A stretch of 20,779 nt of DNA from a virus: the IMG/VR virus record IMGVR_UViG_3300031695_000044, positions 1-20,779 of that record; one strand, given 5' to 3'. Position 1 is the first letter of the stretch. The number at the start of each line of letters is the position of its first letter. The position numbers were made by a program, and so were the translations under genes. This document shows positions 6,229-15,598 of this stretch, piece after piece. Under the pieces are notes generated by a model. It saw nothing but the letters and a program-made list of their open reading frames with translations. It made no database searches and was not told where the DNA came from.

Positions 6229-8420
6229 TGCAGAAAGTAAGGATTCCACAAAATAGCTTTCAATTTGGTGAGATTAGCGAAAGCACTATAATGAGGACTG
6301 ATAGTCCTATTTATTCAGCGTCTGCTCAGAGTTTAGAGAATATGATTGTCTTGCCCGAAGGCGCTGTTAAGAAGCGGCATGGTTTAAAGTTTCATGCAGC
6401 TAATGGTCAAACAAATAAAGACGTATACTTAGCTCCATTTATATTTGATGATAACGAAAAATATATAATTGCAATTGGTGAAGCTTACATTCTTTGTTAT
6501 AGGCTTTTAACAAATGGAACAGTAAGTCTTGTATCAACTATAACTGCTGATACAGCTTCTGCTTCTTTACCTTTTGACGCAGATTACATACGGCAACTTA
6601 ATACAGCACAGTATGGCGATGTTATGTTTATATCCCACCCTCTGTTTGCGCCTCGTATGTTATCAAGAACAAGTCTTACAGCTTTTGAATTAAGTACATA
6701 TAGCTTTGATGAAAGCTTTGATGGTCACAATACTCACCAGCCATACAGCAAGTTTCATGCTACAAGCACAACACTTGCAGTAAATAATACTTCTGGAAAT
6801 GGCAGAACATTAACTACAAGTGCAGCTTATTTTGATACTACAGGTAAACACGTCAATACAGTTCTGCGCTATGGTGGAAATGAAATTTTGATAACTGCTG
6901 TAGCTAGTTCTACTAGCGCGACTGGTAATATTATTGATACTTTAGATGTGCGTTTAAGCATTTTAAATCCATTAAGAACAAGAAACGGAAGCGCTATTAT
7001 TGAGGTCACGCAAATAGAACATGGTTTTGCTGGCGGTGAATCTATTGCTTTTTCTGATGCTGTTGCTGTTGGGGGTATAGTTGCTACCAATATAAATGGC
7101 TCAAGGACTATTGGAGATGTATTAGATTTGAATACATATACAATTACTGGTGGTTCTAATGCAACATCAGCCGAAGATGGAGGCGGTTTTGTTAAAGTGA
7201 CTACTGGAGCTGCTACTCATATATGGGATGAACAATCTTTTTCTGCTTTGCGAGGCTATCCAGCTGCAGTTACCTTCCATGAAAACAGATTATGTTTTGG
7301 TGGTACTATTGCAGAGCCTGATACAATTTGGATGTCCAGTCTTGGAGAGTTCTTTGACTTTAATGTTGGGGATGCCGAGGATACTGATGCAATTAATTTA
7401 GTTGCTGCGACTGGTGATGTTAATGAAATTAGGTATATGAGGTCGAATCGTGACCTACAAGTATTTACATTGTCAGATGAGCTGTATGTACCTACTTTTT
7501 TAAACCAAGCAATTACACCAACTAATGCTCAAATAAGAAAACAAACACCATTTGGTACTGAGTTTGTTTTGCCTACATCTATTGATGGTGCTACTGTTTT
7601 TGTTGAAAAAGGTGGTAGAGCAATACGCGAGTACATTTATTCTGATGCAGAAGATGCTTATATATCTACTGCGGTTTCAACAGTAGCTACTCACTTAATA
7701 GAAACACCAGTTGATATGGCTGTTGTTCATTCTGGTTTTAGCACTCAAGAATCTTATGCAGCTTTAGTTATGAATAATGGGAATATGGCTTTGTTTAGTT
7801 CTAGTAGAGCTGAGAAACGTGCAGCTTGGACTAGGGTTACATCTCAATGCGACTTTAAATCTGTTGTGGCAATTGGAGATAGGTTGTTTTCTTACATTAA
7901 AGACACAAACAATATCTATACATTGTGTGAATTTGTAGGTGATATTGGTTTAGATAATTATATTTATGTAGCTTACGGCAATGGGACTGTAAGCGTCAGT
8001 AGCGCCTATACTACAGGCACTGTAGATGTAATTGGATATAACTCAACTAGCGGAGTATTTGCTTCTCTAGGCGAGTTTACTGTTAGTAGTGGTAACATTA
8101 CTATGACTGCACATAGCGGTCATACTCATTTCTATGTTGGCAAAAAGTTTACAGCTAAAATTATTACTAATCCTATAGACACTGTGGTTGGCAATGGGCC
8201 AGTAACAGGTGACATACGCGGCATTGGGACAGTTGTTTTAAGTCTTAAAGATGCTACTTCGGTTAAAGTAAATAATAGAGCAATTTCAAACTTAAATGGA
8301 TTTAGTGGAAACAAAGAGGTTAGGCTTCTCGGATACAATAGAAATCCTCAAGTAACTGTTGAGCAAGTTGATCCAATGCCTATGCAAGTTAATGGTCTTA
8401 TTTCGGAGTTAATTTTATAG
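6228..8420 (+). CDS. Tail tubular protein B (gp12-like nozzle)
   Basis: Hexameric nozzle that closes the tail tip and carries fibre attachment. 730 residues against 794 in T7 gp12. The start (RIPQNSFQFGEISESTIMRTD, SLENMIVLPEGAVKKRHGL) is the family's hallmark, followed by APFIFDDNEKYIIAIGE and IRQLNTAQYGDVMFISHP; FHENRLCFGGT, DTIWMSSLGEFFDFN and EIRYMRSNRDLQVFT mark the beta-propeller. Residues about 257-322 (EVTQIEHGFAGGESIAFSDA, NINGSRTIGDV, GGGFVKV) look like an inserted small beta module of the kind found in marine phage tail proteins. Four cysteines are scattered. Start overlaps the gp11-like stop, and the stop overlaps the following GTG, so the tail genes form one unit. Confidence 0.93.
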   Translation: MQKVRIPQNSFQFGEISESTIMRTDSPIYSASAQSLENMIVLPEGAVKKRHGLKFHAANGQTNKDVYLAPFIFDDNEKYIIAIGEAYILCYRLLTNGTVSLVSTITADTASASLPFDADYIRQLNTAQYGDVMFISHPLFAPRMLSRTSLTAFELSTYSFDESFDGHNTHQPYSKFHATSTTLAVNNTSGNGRTLTTSAAYFDTTGKHVNTVLRYGGNEILITAVASSTSATGNIIDTLDVRLSILNPLRTRNGSAIIEVTQIEHGFAGGESIAFSDAVAVGGIVATNINGSRTIGDVLDLNTYTITGGSNATSAEDGGGFVKVTTGAATHIWDEQSFSALRGYPAAVTFHENRLCFGGTIAEPDTIWMSSLGEFFDFNVGDAEDTDAINLVAATGDVNEIRYMRSNRDLQVFTLSDELYVPTFLNQAITPTNAQIRKQTPFGTEFVLPTSIDGATVFVEKGGRAIREYIYSDAEDAYISTAVSTVATHLIETPVDMAVVHSGFSTQESYAALVMNNGNMALFSSSRAEKRAAWTRVTSQCDFKSVVAIGDRLFSYIKDTNNIYTLCEFVGDIGLDNYIYVAYGNGTVSVSSAYTTGTVDVIGYNSTSGVFASLGEFTVSSGNITMTAHSGHTHFYVGKKFTAKIITNPIDTVVGNGPVTGDIRGIGTVVLSLKDATSVKVNNRAISNLNGFSGNKEVRLLGYNRNPQVTVEQVDPMPMQVNGLISELIL

Positions 8421-8878
8421 TGCAAATGATTTTTCAATTATTATCTGGTTTTATGTCAGCGAAAGCTAGCAAGGAAGCTGGTAGAGCAAGACAAGATGCA
8501 GCCAACATGGATGCGTTTAATACCGAAACCGAGAGAGAACAGGGCGAAGTCTTTGCAATGCAACAGGCTGCAGCTCGTAGGGCCGAGTTTGATTCAGCAA
8601 CAGAGGCTAACATAGCTATGTTTTCTGTTGGTAGGGATATTGGTTCTGATAGGTCTGTTGAGGCTTTCTTAAATAAACAAAAAGAAATTGCTGCGACTGA
8701 TCTTGGCAGACTTGATAATCAAAGACGAGCTGAGGCTAGTGCCAGAACAAGAGAAGCCATGGCTCTTCGCCGTGGCGGTAGAGTTGCTAGACGTGCTTCT
8801 TTACTTAAAGCTACTGGAACAATCTTTAATACTTTTTCTGATGCTTCAAAAACTGCTGCAAATGGAGGGACAAGATAA
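8420..8878 (+). CDS. Internal virion protein (gp14-like)
   Basis: 152-residue protein. The GTG at 8420 overlaps the upstream TAG (TAGTG); an ATG two codons on, at 8426, is equally possible. A hydrophobic N-terminus (MIFQLLSGFMSA) is followed by a long Ala/Arg/Glu-rich helix, the segment MFSVGRDIGSDRSVEAFLNK near residue 68, then a basic stretch (ALRRGGRVARRASLLKA) and a Thr/Ser-rich tail. Length, composition and position between the nozzle and two giant proteins fit T7 gp14, the internal core protein thought to be ejected first and to line the outer membrane pore. No cysteine is present. The family call rests mostly on synteny and architecture. Confidence 0.78.
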   Translation: MQMIFQLLSGFMSAKASKEAGRARQDAANMDAFNTETEREQGEVFAMQQAAARRAEFDSATEANIAMFSVGRDIGSDRSVEAFLNKQKEIAATDLGRLDNQRRAEASARTREAMALRRGGRVARRASLLKATGTIFNTFSDASKTAANGGTR

Positions 8879-11800
8879 ATGGCTGTAATTAGACAGAAAA
8901 CTCAAGTCTTTAATAAGCCAGTTGGTGTGCGTAGGATAAACACTGGTGAAGCAGAAATGTGGGAACAAATCAGCCAGCAAGCTGACCAACTAACTGCTAG
9001 AGCTTTTGAGGCAGCAGCTAATAATGCTCGCACTGTTGGTGAGGAAACTGCTTTAGCTCAATCTAGTAAACAAATTTCAACTATAAATCCTCTTACTAAT
9101 GAACCTGAGGCTTATACTCCACCAGCAGAGTTTGGAGAATTTGCCGCTGCTGCTTATCAAAGCATGATTAATAGAAGATTTGAAGAGTCAGTTAATTCTG
9201 AACTTACAGCAATGGGAGCAAGTATTGCTTCTAGTTCTAAAAGTGCGAGCCAATATCGTGATGATATGAGTAAGCATGTTAATAATATGTATAATGCAGC
9301 TGGAGAGAATACTTATTATAGCAGATATATTACTGAAAAAGGTACTAACTATGTCCACAAAACATACGAATCACTTAAAGCAAAAGAAATTGAAGAAACT
9401 AAAGCAGCGATTGAAAGGCAACAAATTGTTGCATCAATTCATGCTGGCAGAAATATAGCACAACAAATTGCATTAGGAATAGATCACAAAAAAATTGAGG
9501 AAGATATAGGTATAGAGTACATAAGAGCTTCTGATCTTTTTAAGACAGGTGCTATCACACCCTCACAATATAACTCCGCATTAGATACGCTTGATGGATA
9601 TAGAGCTTTATCTTCTAATAATTCTTTAGCACAAATATACTCAAACATGACTGAAGCAAACCAAAATTTATTAATGATGGGAATTGATAACCCTAATGTG
9701 TTAATGACATTATCCAATGACACAGGAATTGGAAATTTAAATGAATTGGTGTCTGTTGCTTCTATAGCTAGGGGTAAAGATACTCTTCGATCTTCTTTAA
9801 AGGCTTCCCAAGAAGCAGCAAGTAATGTTCAACAAGATAATACCGCTACTCTTGTATCAAAACTTACGCCTCAGATTGCGCTTAGTCCAAGTTTTAATAC
9901 TATAAATATGGCAACTAGTTCAATAGCAGACCCTAAATTAAGATACCAAGTCAAAACTGAACTATACGCTAATTTACTAGAAAAGAAATTAGACTTTATT
10001 ACATCTGGCAGCAGTAACCGCCTTGATGAATTAGTGGTAGATTTATTAGATTCTAGTTCAGCATTTGGTTCAATTAATAATGTTAAAGATAAAAAAATAA
10101 TATCCGAATTAAAAAGTTTAACTATGGAAGAGCGAAAAACTTTATCGCAAAAGCTAAATGATAAAAGATCAGCGAAAGCCAGACTGGAAGGCGTAGATAT
10201 TAAAAAGGCAGAAAATGCATTAAGATCACAAGCCCTTGCTTTTAGTGCTAGTACAGATTTAACAAAAGATTATAAAGAATTACGCAAAAAGATTAACGAT
10301 TCGTCTCTTTCTAGTGCTACTAAAATTTCACTTACAAATGAAATTGGAGAACACTATACTAAAATTTCGTTACTAAAAGCTAGAGATATTTTACTTGAAT
10401 CAGCTGACGAATTAACTGCTGTTCTTGATGCGCTTGTTACTGGAAATAATATAAGTTTAACAACGCAAGCACAAAAAGATAAATACAATATGCTTCGTCC
10501 AGCATTTGATGAAAGCCGAACTGTTGTAAGTAGCGCATTAAATCAAGAAATTCTTTCTATTAAAAACCAAACTAAACTAACGATTGAAGCTAATACAAAT
10601 TTAGAATCTGGAATTGGATTTAATAATGGCATAGGACAAAGTCCTGAGAATATTAAAAAGTATATAGACCAATATTTAGCTAACGAAGTTTTATCTGCTA
10701 GCAATATAATGTTATTTCCAGAAGTTAATAAACTAATGGAGCAAGGAATTTTAGTACCTCAAGTTTTAGATGTTTTAAGCTCTTCCTTAACAAGCTCTAG
10801 TGAACTTGATATTGAAGCAGCTATGAATATTTGGGAGCAATACACAAATTTAAAAGTTACTGGTTCAGATCAAAGAGATTTGCCTTTAGATTTACTTAGA
10901 GCGTCTATGACTCAAGAAGATTACGCAAGATATTCTGCTGCCAGTTATATTGGTAGATCAGAAGGTAGAAGTCCTGCAAGTATATTAATAGAACTTAGAA
11001 ATTATTCTGGTGATTTAAGCAAAGATGTACTTTTTGATGTAACAGGTAAAAGGCAGGGCGTTCTTAAAGATATTCTTAAAGAGGTCAGGGCTAGCCCTCA
11101 GTATTCAGAACAAATATTATCTGTTATTAAGATAAAAAAAGCTAGAGGAATTACTATAACTAAAGAAGTAATAACTGAAACAATCTCTAGTTTTACTAAA
11201 AATATGATAAAAGACCCAAACGTATTTGGTCCAAATATTGGAGACTCAACTGTTTTTGCTATTCAAGGTTATCTGACTACTAAAGAAATATTAGCTGCTC
11301 GAAACTTTTTTACTAATAAATTAGCTCTACATCCAGATAATAAATATGCAAATTATTTAAGAGGTGGTACTGCTGCCGATGCTTTTATAAGGGCTGCTGG
11401 TCAAAGCTTTGGCTTTAATTTTTGGGATGGTATGCTTGGAGTTAAAGATAAAATAACTGGTGGTTATCAAAATTTAGTTAATATGAATGATAACCAAAGA
11501 ATTATTGATGGTGGCAGAGCATTAAACTTTAACGTTATTTTTCAACCAGATGTAGCATCTTTTGACGAGGGTAAGCCTCAGTGGCTTATTGGAATCCCAT
11601 CTGAAAACGGAGGCTTTGAACCTTTTACAATAGATGGTATGCCTCAATACATGACTAAACCTAAAGACGTGTCTAATATAACTTTGGCTGCTCTTGTTAA
11701 TTTTCAGCAATCAAAGAGTCGCGGTGGTACTAAAGCTGAACAAGTAACTGCAGAAATTCAATACTTAGCAACTCTTCCACACTTTACAGAAAAACATTTT

Positions 11801-11926
11801 ATGTCAAACGCAGCTGAACAATTTAGATTTTCTGGTATAAGAACAGGGCTTGGAAGTAACGCTAGAGTTCTTGAAGTGTTTAGAGCAAAACGAAAAGCTT
11901 ACAATGAAAAGGATTTGGTTGAATAA
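8879..11926 (+). CDS. Internal virion protein (gp15-like)
   Basis: 1015-residue, mostly helical protein of the internal core, expected to be ejected with the DNA and form part of the periplasmic conduit. GGAGG stands ten bases before the ATG, which directly follows the previous TAA. The N-terminus (VFNKPVGVRRINTGEAEMWEQ, then an Ala-rich helix TARAFEAAANNARTVGEE) resembles gp15-type proteins of marine podophages; later landmarks are AAGQSFGFNFWDGMLGV and a C-terminal globular part PQWLIGIPSENGGFEPFTI. It is longer than T7 gp15 (747). No cysteine anywhere, and no recognisable hydrolase motif. Stop TAA overlaps the next ATG. Identity is from position, size and helical character more than from a diagnostic motif. 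Confidence 0.8.
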   Translation: MAVIRQKTQVFNKPVGVRRINTGEAEMWEQISQQADQLTARAFEAAANNARTVGEETALAQSSKQISTINPLTNEPEAYTPPAEFGEFAAAAYQSMINRRFEESVNSELTAMGASIASSSKSASQYRDDMSKHVNNMYNAAGENTYYSRYITEKGTNYVHKTYESLKAKEIEETKAAIERQQIVASIHAGRNIAQQIALGIDHKKIEEDIGIEYIRASDLFKTGAITPSQYNSALDTLDGYRALSSNNSLAQIYSNMTEANQNLLMMGIDNPNVLMTLSNDTGIGNLNELVSVASIARGKDTLRSSLKASQEAASNVQQDNTATLVSKLTPQIALSPSFNTINMATSSIADPKLRYQVKTELYANLLEKKLDFITSGSSNRLDELVVDLLDSSSAFGSINNVKDKKIISELKSLTMEERKTLSQKLNDKRSAKARLEGVDIKKAENALRSQALAFSASTDLTKDYKELRKKINDSSLSSATKISLTNEIGEHYTKISLLKARDILLESADELTAVLDALVTGNNISLTTQAQKDKYNMLRPAFDESRTVVSSALNQEILSIKNQTKLTIEANTNLESGIGFNNGIGQSPENIKKYIDQYLANEVLSASNIMLFPEVNKLMEQGILVPQVLDVLSSSLTSSSELDIEAAMNIWEQYTNLKVTGSDQRDLPLDLLRASMTQEDYARYSAASYIGRSEGRSPASILIELRNYSGDLSKDVLFDVTGKRQGVLKDILKEVRASPQYSEQILSVIKIKKARGITITKEVITETISSFTKNMIKDPNVFGPNIGDSTVFAIQGYLTTKEILAARNFFTNKLALHPDNKYANYLRGGTAADAFIRAAGQSFGFNFWDGMLGVKDKITGGYQNLVNMNDNQRIIDGGRALNFNVIFQPDVASFDEGKPQWLIGIPSENGGFEPFTIDGMPQYMTKPKDVSNITLAALVNFQQSKSRGGTKAEQVTAEIQYLATLPHFTEKHFMSNAAEQFRFSGIRTGLGSNARVLEVFRAKRKAYNEKDLVE

Positions 11927-14900
11927 TGGAAATAATAGTACCAGAACCAAAACCATTTGACGAAAAGCCAAAAGGCCCAATAGATCAGGCTCCAGCTACA
12001 TTTGGCGAAACTGCTAATGCAAATTTCAACAAATACATTGATCCAATCATAGCTCAAAATCAAGTGTTCCTAAGCAAAGGCCCTTATGATCCAAACGCTA
12101 TTAGCCGTGTAGAAGATTTTATAGAAGAGAATGGTATATCGGGTGAGTCAGCACAATATCTTCGTACTTTTGGAATTGGAAGCCAAGAAAACTTTTTAGC
12201 TGCAAACGAGTTCCTTGAAAAAAGAGATAGAACAAGAAGCATTCTTGACAGATCAACTGGTCTTAATTTGTTTGCAAGTGACCCACTTGTTTATGCTTCT
12301 ATAGTAATTCCTTACGCTGGTTTTGCGGCTACTAAATCTTTGGGGTATCTTTTAGCTAGAACATCTACTAATTCTGCAAGTAAAATTGCTGCAGCTAATA
12401 AAATAAAACAAGCACATAGCTTAATGGGGCCTAGAAAAAGTTTAACTGCTGGTAATCTTGCTAAAATTACAGCTTTAGACACTGCCGTACTTGATGGAAG
12501 TTTAAATTTATCTAAAGCATTAACAGATTTAAGTTTTGGGGAAGATGTAAATACTACTCTAGGCAATGCAGCTTTATTAACAACCGCTACTATAACTGTT
12601 AGTTCTGCTTTTGGATATGGACTTGGTAAAGCTCTTATTAGACCAGCGGCTAGCAATAAAAGGGTAGCTGTATTTCACGAAGGTTATAAAACTTATCTTA
12701 ATAGCATTACTGACAAGCCAATAAAACGTGGTGAAGATTTATCTTATAGTGGACAATGGTTTAATAATTCTTGGTTTACAAAATTTTTACCAAGTCCAGT
12801 TAAGGTTACTGTAAATGATAAACTTTTACCTGATTGGGCTGTTGAGGATATGTTAGGTTTAGCTGGGGATAATGGTATGCCGTTAGCTCTACATCAATTA
12901 GGTAGAAGCATAGGCACTCCTGTTTATACTAATGCTGCACGCAGACAAGGTGATTGGTATGTAGCTTTAAACAAAATAAATGAAGATCATAGGAAATTAA
13001 ACTCTCGCGGAAACGCTGAGTTTATGAATGTTCCTGTTGGTGCTTTCTATGAAAAAATACGTTCTAAGCTTGGAATGACAAGTTTTGCTCCAGATCAATG
13101 GTACAATCATGTCGGCAGATTAATGGCAGATGATATACCCTATGAGAAAATGACACCCGAAGAAGCATCTTCGGTTCAATCTGCTCGTACTTTCTTTGAA
13201 AAATATGGCAAAGAATTGGAAGACGAAGGTTTAATTAATGCTAGAGATATAATGGAAGACACCTATCTTAAAACTGTTGGCAAACAAATGGAGCTTCAAA
13301 GTGTAGTTCGAAGTATTATTGATGCGAATAAAAAATGGATGAAGAGTTGGGAAAAAAAGAATCTAACTAAAATTAAAACAACTGAGGCTAAGTTAGTTCC
13401 ATTAATTAAAGCTTCTTCATCTAGGGGTTTAACTAAAAAACAAATAGATTTTAAGAAAAGATTAGAAACTGAATTAGCTCAAGCTAAAAAAGATAATGCA
13501 ACTATAGCTGCAAAATTTGAGTTAATTAGAACTGCAAAAAACATAGATGATCTTGCTGCTTTAAATAAAGATTTAGATTTAACACCTCGAATGGGTGGAG
13601 CTTTACAAGATATAGGTAAAGCTATGAACGAAACTAAATTGCGTATTGAAAACGCTTTAGACGTAATTAATAAAGGTGGTGGGAAAAAATCTGCTACCAA
13701 TTATTTACCTAGATTGTTTAATAGACGTAAAATACATAGTGATCGAGATGGATTTAAAAAAATATTAATGGATCATTTTAAAGAAAATCCAGAGGTTACT
13801 CTTAAAGGTGATGATGGTTTATTTAAAGTTAAAACATTTGCAATTGATCCAGCATCCCTTGAGCGACGAGCTAATGAAACAATAGAAACTATCTTAGGTG
13901 AAACTGATGACGATGCTATTGATGCTATCTTTACTGGGTTTGGCAAGAGTGGGCCTTTAGTCTCCAGGCGATTAAGTATTAATAATTCTAAAGTAAAAGA
14001 TTATATAGTTACTGACATTAAAGAATTAATGATTGCATATACAAATAAAGTTGCTCCCAAAATTGAGTACCATAAAAGGTTTAGAAACCCCAAAGATGGT
14101 AAGCTAATGACTCTTGAAGCTAGGATAGATTATATTCGAGAGCGTATGGTTAAAGAAAAAGTTCCAACAAGAACAATAAATAAATACATTAAAAACTTTG
14201 TTCACAGTTATGATAGAGTAGTTGGCACAACATTAAAGCGCCCTGATGCAATAGATACTAAGGTTGCCAACTTTTTGCGGACAGCTACAAACTGGACATT
14301 TTTAGGTAGTTCTGGCGTTGCGGCTGTTGGTGACGCAGCTTCATTAGTTATGGATCACGAGTTAAGAGCTGTTGGTTCTGGTCTTTTAGGTTTAATGGAC
14401 GATTTATCATTAAAGATGTCTAAGCATGAATTAAATTTAGCTGGTGAAGCTTTAGAAATTGTTCGTGGAATTACACATTTAAAATATATGGAAAGTTTAA
14501 CTAACGATGTTTTTACTAAATCGTTACCTGATAAATTAAATAATGCTTTCTATACATTAAATGGTTTAGCGCCAATAACTGTTACAATTAAAGCTATGGA
14601 TGGTTTGTTGCGAGGCCATACGATTATTGATGCTTCAATAAATTTAACAAAAGGACAAGCCACTCCATTTGAAAAAACATTTTTAGCTCAATATAATATT
14701 ACGCCAGATTTAGCTAAGAGAATATCTAAAACTCCTTACGAAAAAAGTCAGGGCAATTTGTTTTTGCCAAATACAGAAGCTTGGGTTGATGATGAAGCTG
14801 TGATTGCTTTTAGAAACGCTCTTAATTCTGGCGTTATGAACAGAGTTATTATGGGTACTCCAGCAGATAAACCTATAACTATGGATGGCGTTGCATACAT

Positions 14901-15528
14901 ACCAGAAGCTTTTGCTAGGTCTCTACCATTTTACAAAAATCTGCCTAAAGATTCACGCGTTAAAGGTTATGTTAGAATCGAAAGTGGTTTGCTTGCACTG
15001 CCATTTACTTTTTATAGTTATTCTTTTGGAGCTTTAAGTAAGATAACAGGCAACCATGCGGCTGGAGCAGTTAGAAATAGAGCAGCTCATATGGCTGTAG
15101 CTATGGGTCTTGGCTATTCAATTGTTAAATTCCGCACACCAGACTGGGCTTGGGATGAAATGGATTTTGATGATAAGGTTATGAGATCTTTTGATTTCTC
15201 AGGTCTTGCAGCTATTCACAGTGATATGGCTTATAGAACTTTAAGTTTTCTTGCTGAAACAGGTGCAGCAAACCCAGAGAACATGCCAATAAAACCTAAG
15301 TATATTGGTGAAGTTGATCCTTTTGCGGCTGGAATTTCCATTCTTGGCGCTCCAGCTGACTGGTCGTATGAAGTAATAAGTGGAGTTAAAGAAATGTTGG
15401 GTGGTGATGTTGGTACTGGAGCGCAAACTATAGCACGAATGTTACCGCTTACAAAAACCCTTTTACTTGGAGATGGTTTAAAGCAAGGGGCTATAGATTT
15501 AGCTGGTCAATTGCCAAATAAACCTTAA
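11926..15528 (+). CDS. Internal virion protein (gp16-like)
   Basis: 1200-residue protein, close to T7 gp16 (1318), expected to be the largest ejected core protein spanning the inner membrane. Two hydrophobic stretches near the N-terminus, residues about 119-144 (DPLVYASIVIPYAGFAATKS) and 212-238 (LLTTATITVSSAFGYGLG), could insert in a membrane. A Lys-rich helical region follows at about 450-560. The C-terminal part, with YVRIESGLLALPFTFYSYSF and HMAVAMGLGYSIVKF, looks like the conserved C-terminus of gp16-type proteins. The lytic transglycosylase that T7 gp16 carries at its N-terminus is not recognisable. No cysteine in the whole protein. The gene ends the tail/core block; a weak hairpin and a new ribosome site follow. 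Confidence 0.82.
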   Translation: MEIIVPEPKPFDEKPKGPIDQAPATFGETANANFNKYIDPIIAQNQVFLSKGPYDPNAISRVEDFIEENGISGESAQYLRTFGIGSQENFLAANEFLEKRDRTRSILDRSTGLNLFASDPLVYASIVIPYAGFAATKSLGYLLARTSTNSASKIAAANKIKQAHSLMGPRKSLTAGNLAKITALDTAVLDGSLNLSKALTDLSFGEDVNTTLGNAALLTTATITVSSAFGYGLGKALIRPAASNKRVAVFHEGYKTYLNSITDKPIKRGEDLSYSGQWFNNSWFTKFLPSPVKVTVNDKLLPDWAVEDMLGLAGDNGMPLALHQLGRSIGTPVYTNAARRQGDWYVALNKINEDHRKLNSRGNAEFMNVPVGAFYEKIRSKLGMTSFAPDQWYNHVGRLMADDIPYEKMTPEEASSVQSARTFFEKYGKELEDEGLINARDIMEDTYLKTVGKQMELQSVVRSIIDANKKWMKSWEKKNLTKIKTTEAKLVPLIKASSSRGLTKKQIDFKKRLETELAQAKKDNATIAAKFELIRTAKNIDDLAALNKDLDLTPRMGGALQDIGKAMNETKLRIENALDVINKGGGKKSATNYLPRLFNRRKIHSDRDGFKKILMDHFKENPEVTLKGDDGLFKVKTFAIDPASLERRANETIETILGETDDDAIDAIFTGFGKSGPLVSRRLSINNSKVKDYIVTDIKELMIAYTNKVAPKIEYHKRFRNPKDGKLMTLEARIDYIRERMVKEKVPTRTINKYIKNFVHSYDRVVGTTLKRPDAIDTKVANFLRTATNWTFLGSSGVAAVGDAASLVMDHELRAVGSGLLGLMDDLSLKMSKHELNLAGEALEIVRGITHLKYMESLTNDVFTKSLPDKLNNAFYTLNGLAPITVTIKAMDGLLRGHTIIDASINLTKGQATPFEKTFLAQYNITPDLAKRISKTPYEKSQGNLFLPNTEAWVDDEAVIAFRNALNSGVMNRVIMGTPADKPITMDGVAYIPEAFARSLPFYKNLPKDSRVKGYVRIESGLLALPFTFYSYSFGALSKITGNHAAGAVRNRAAHMAVAMGLGYSIVKFRTPDWAWDEMDFDDKVMRSFDFSGLAAIHSDMAYRTLSFLAETGAANPENMPIKPKYIGEVDPFAAGISILGAPADWSYEVISGVKEMLGGDVGTGAQTIARMLPLTKTLLLGDGLKQGAIDLAGQLPNKP

Positions 15529-15533
15529 ACTGC

Positions 15534-15559
15534 ACGCATGATTTTGTGCGTTGATTTTT
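15534..15559 (+). terminator. Weak terminator candidate before tail fibre
   Basis: ACGCA, loop of eight bases, TGCGT, then TGATTTTT. The stem is only five base pairs, so termination would be partial at best. It lies between the core block and the fibre gene, where a step-down in transcription is plausible. Confidence 0.3.
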
Positions 15560-15598
15560 AATAAGTTTACTGCGAAAACAAAAAAAAAGAGGTGATTT

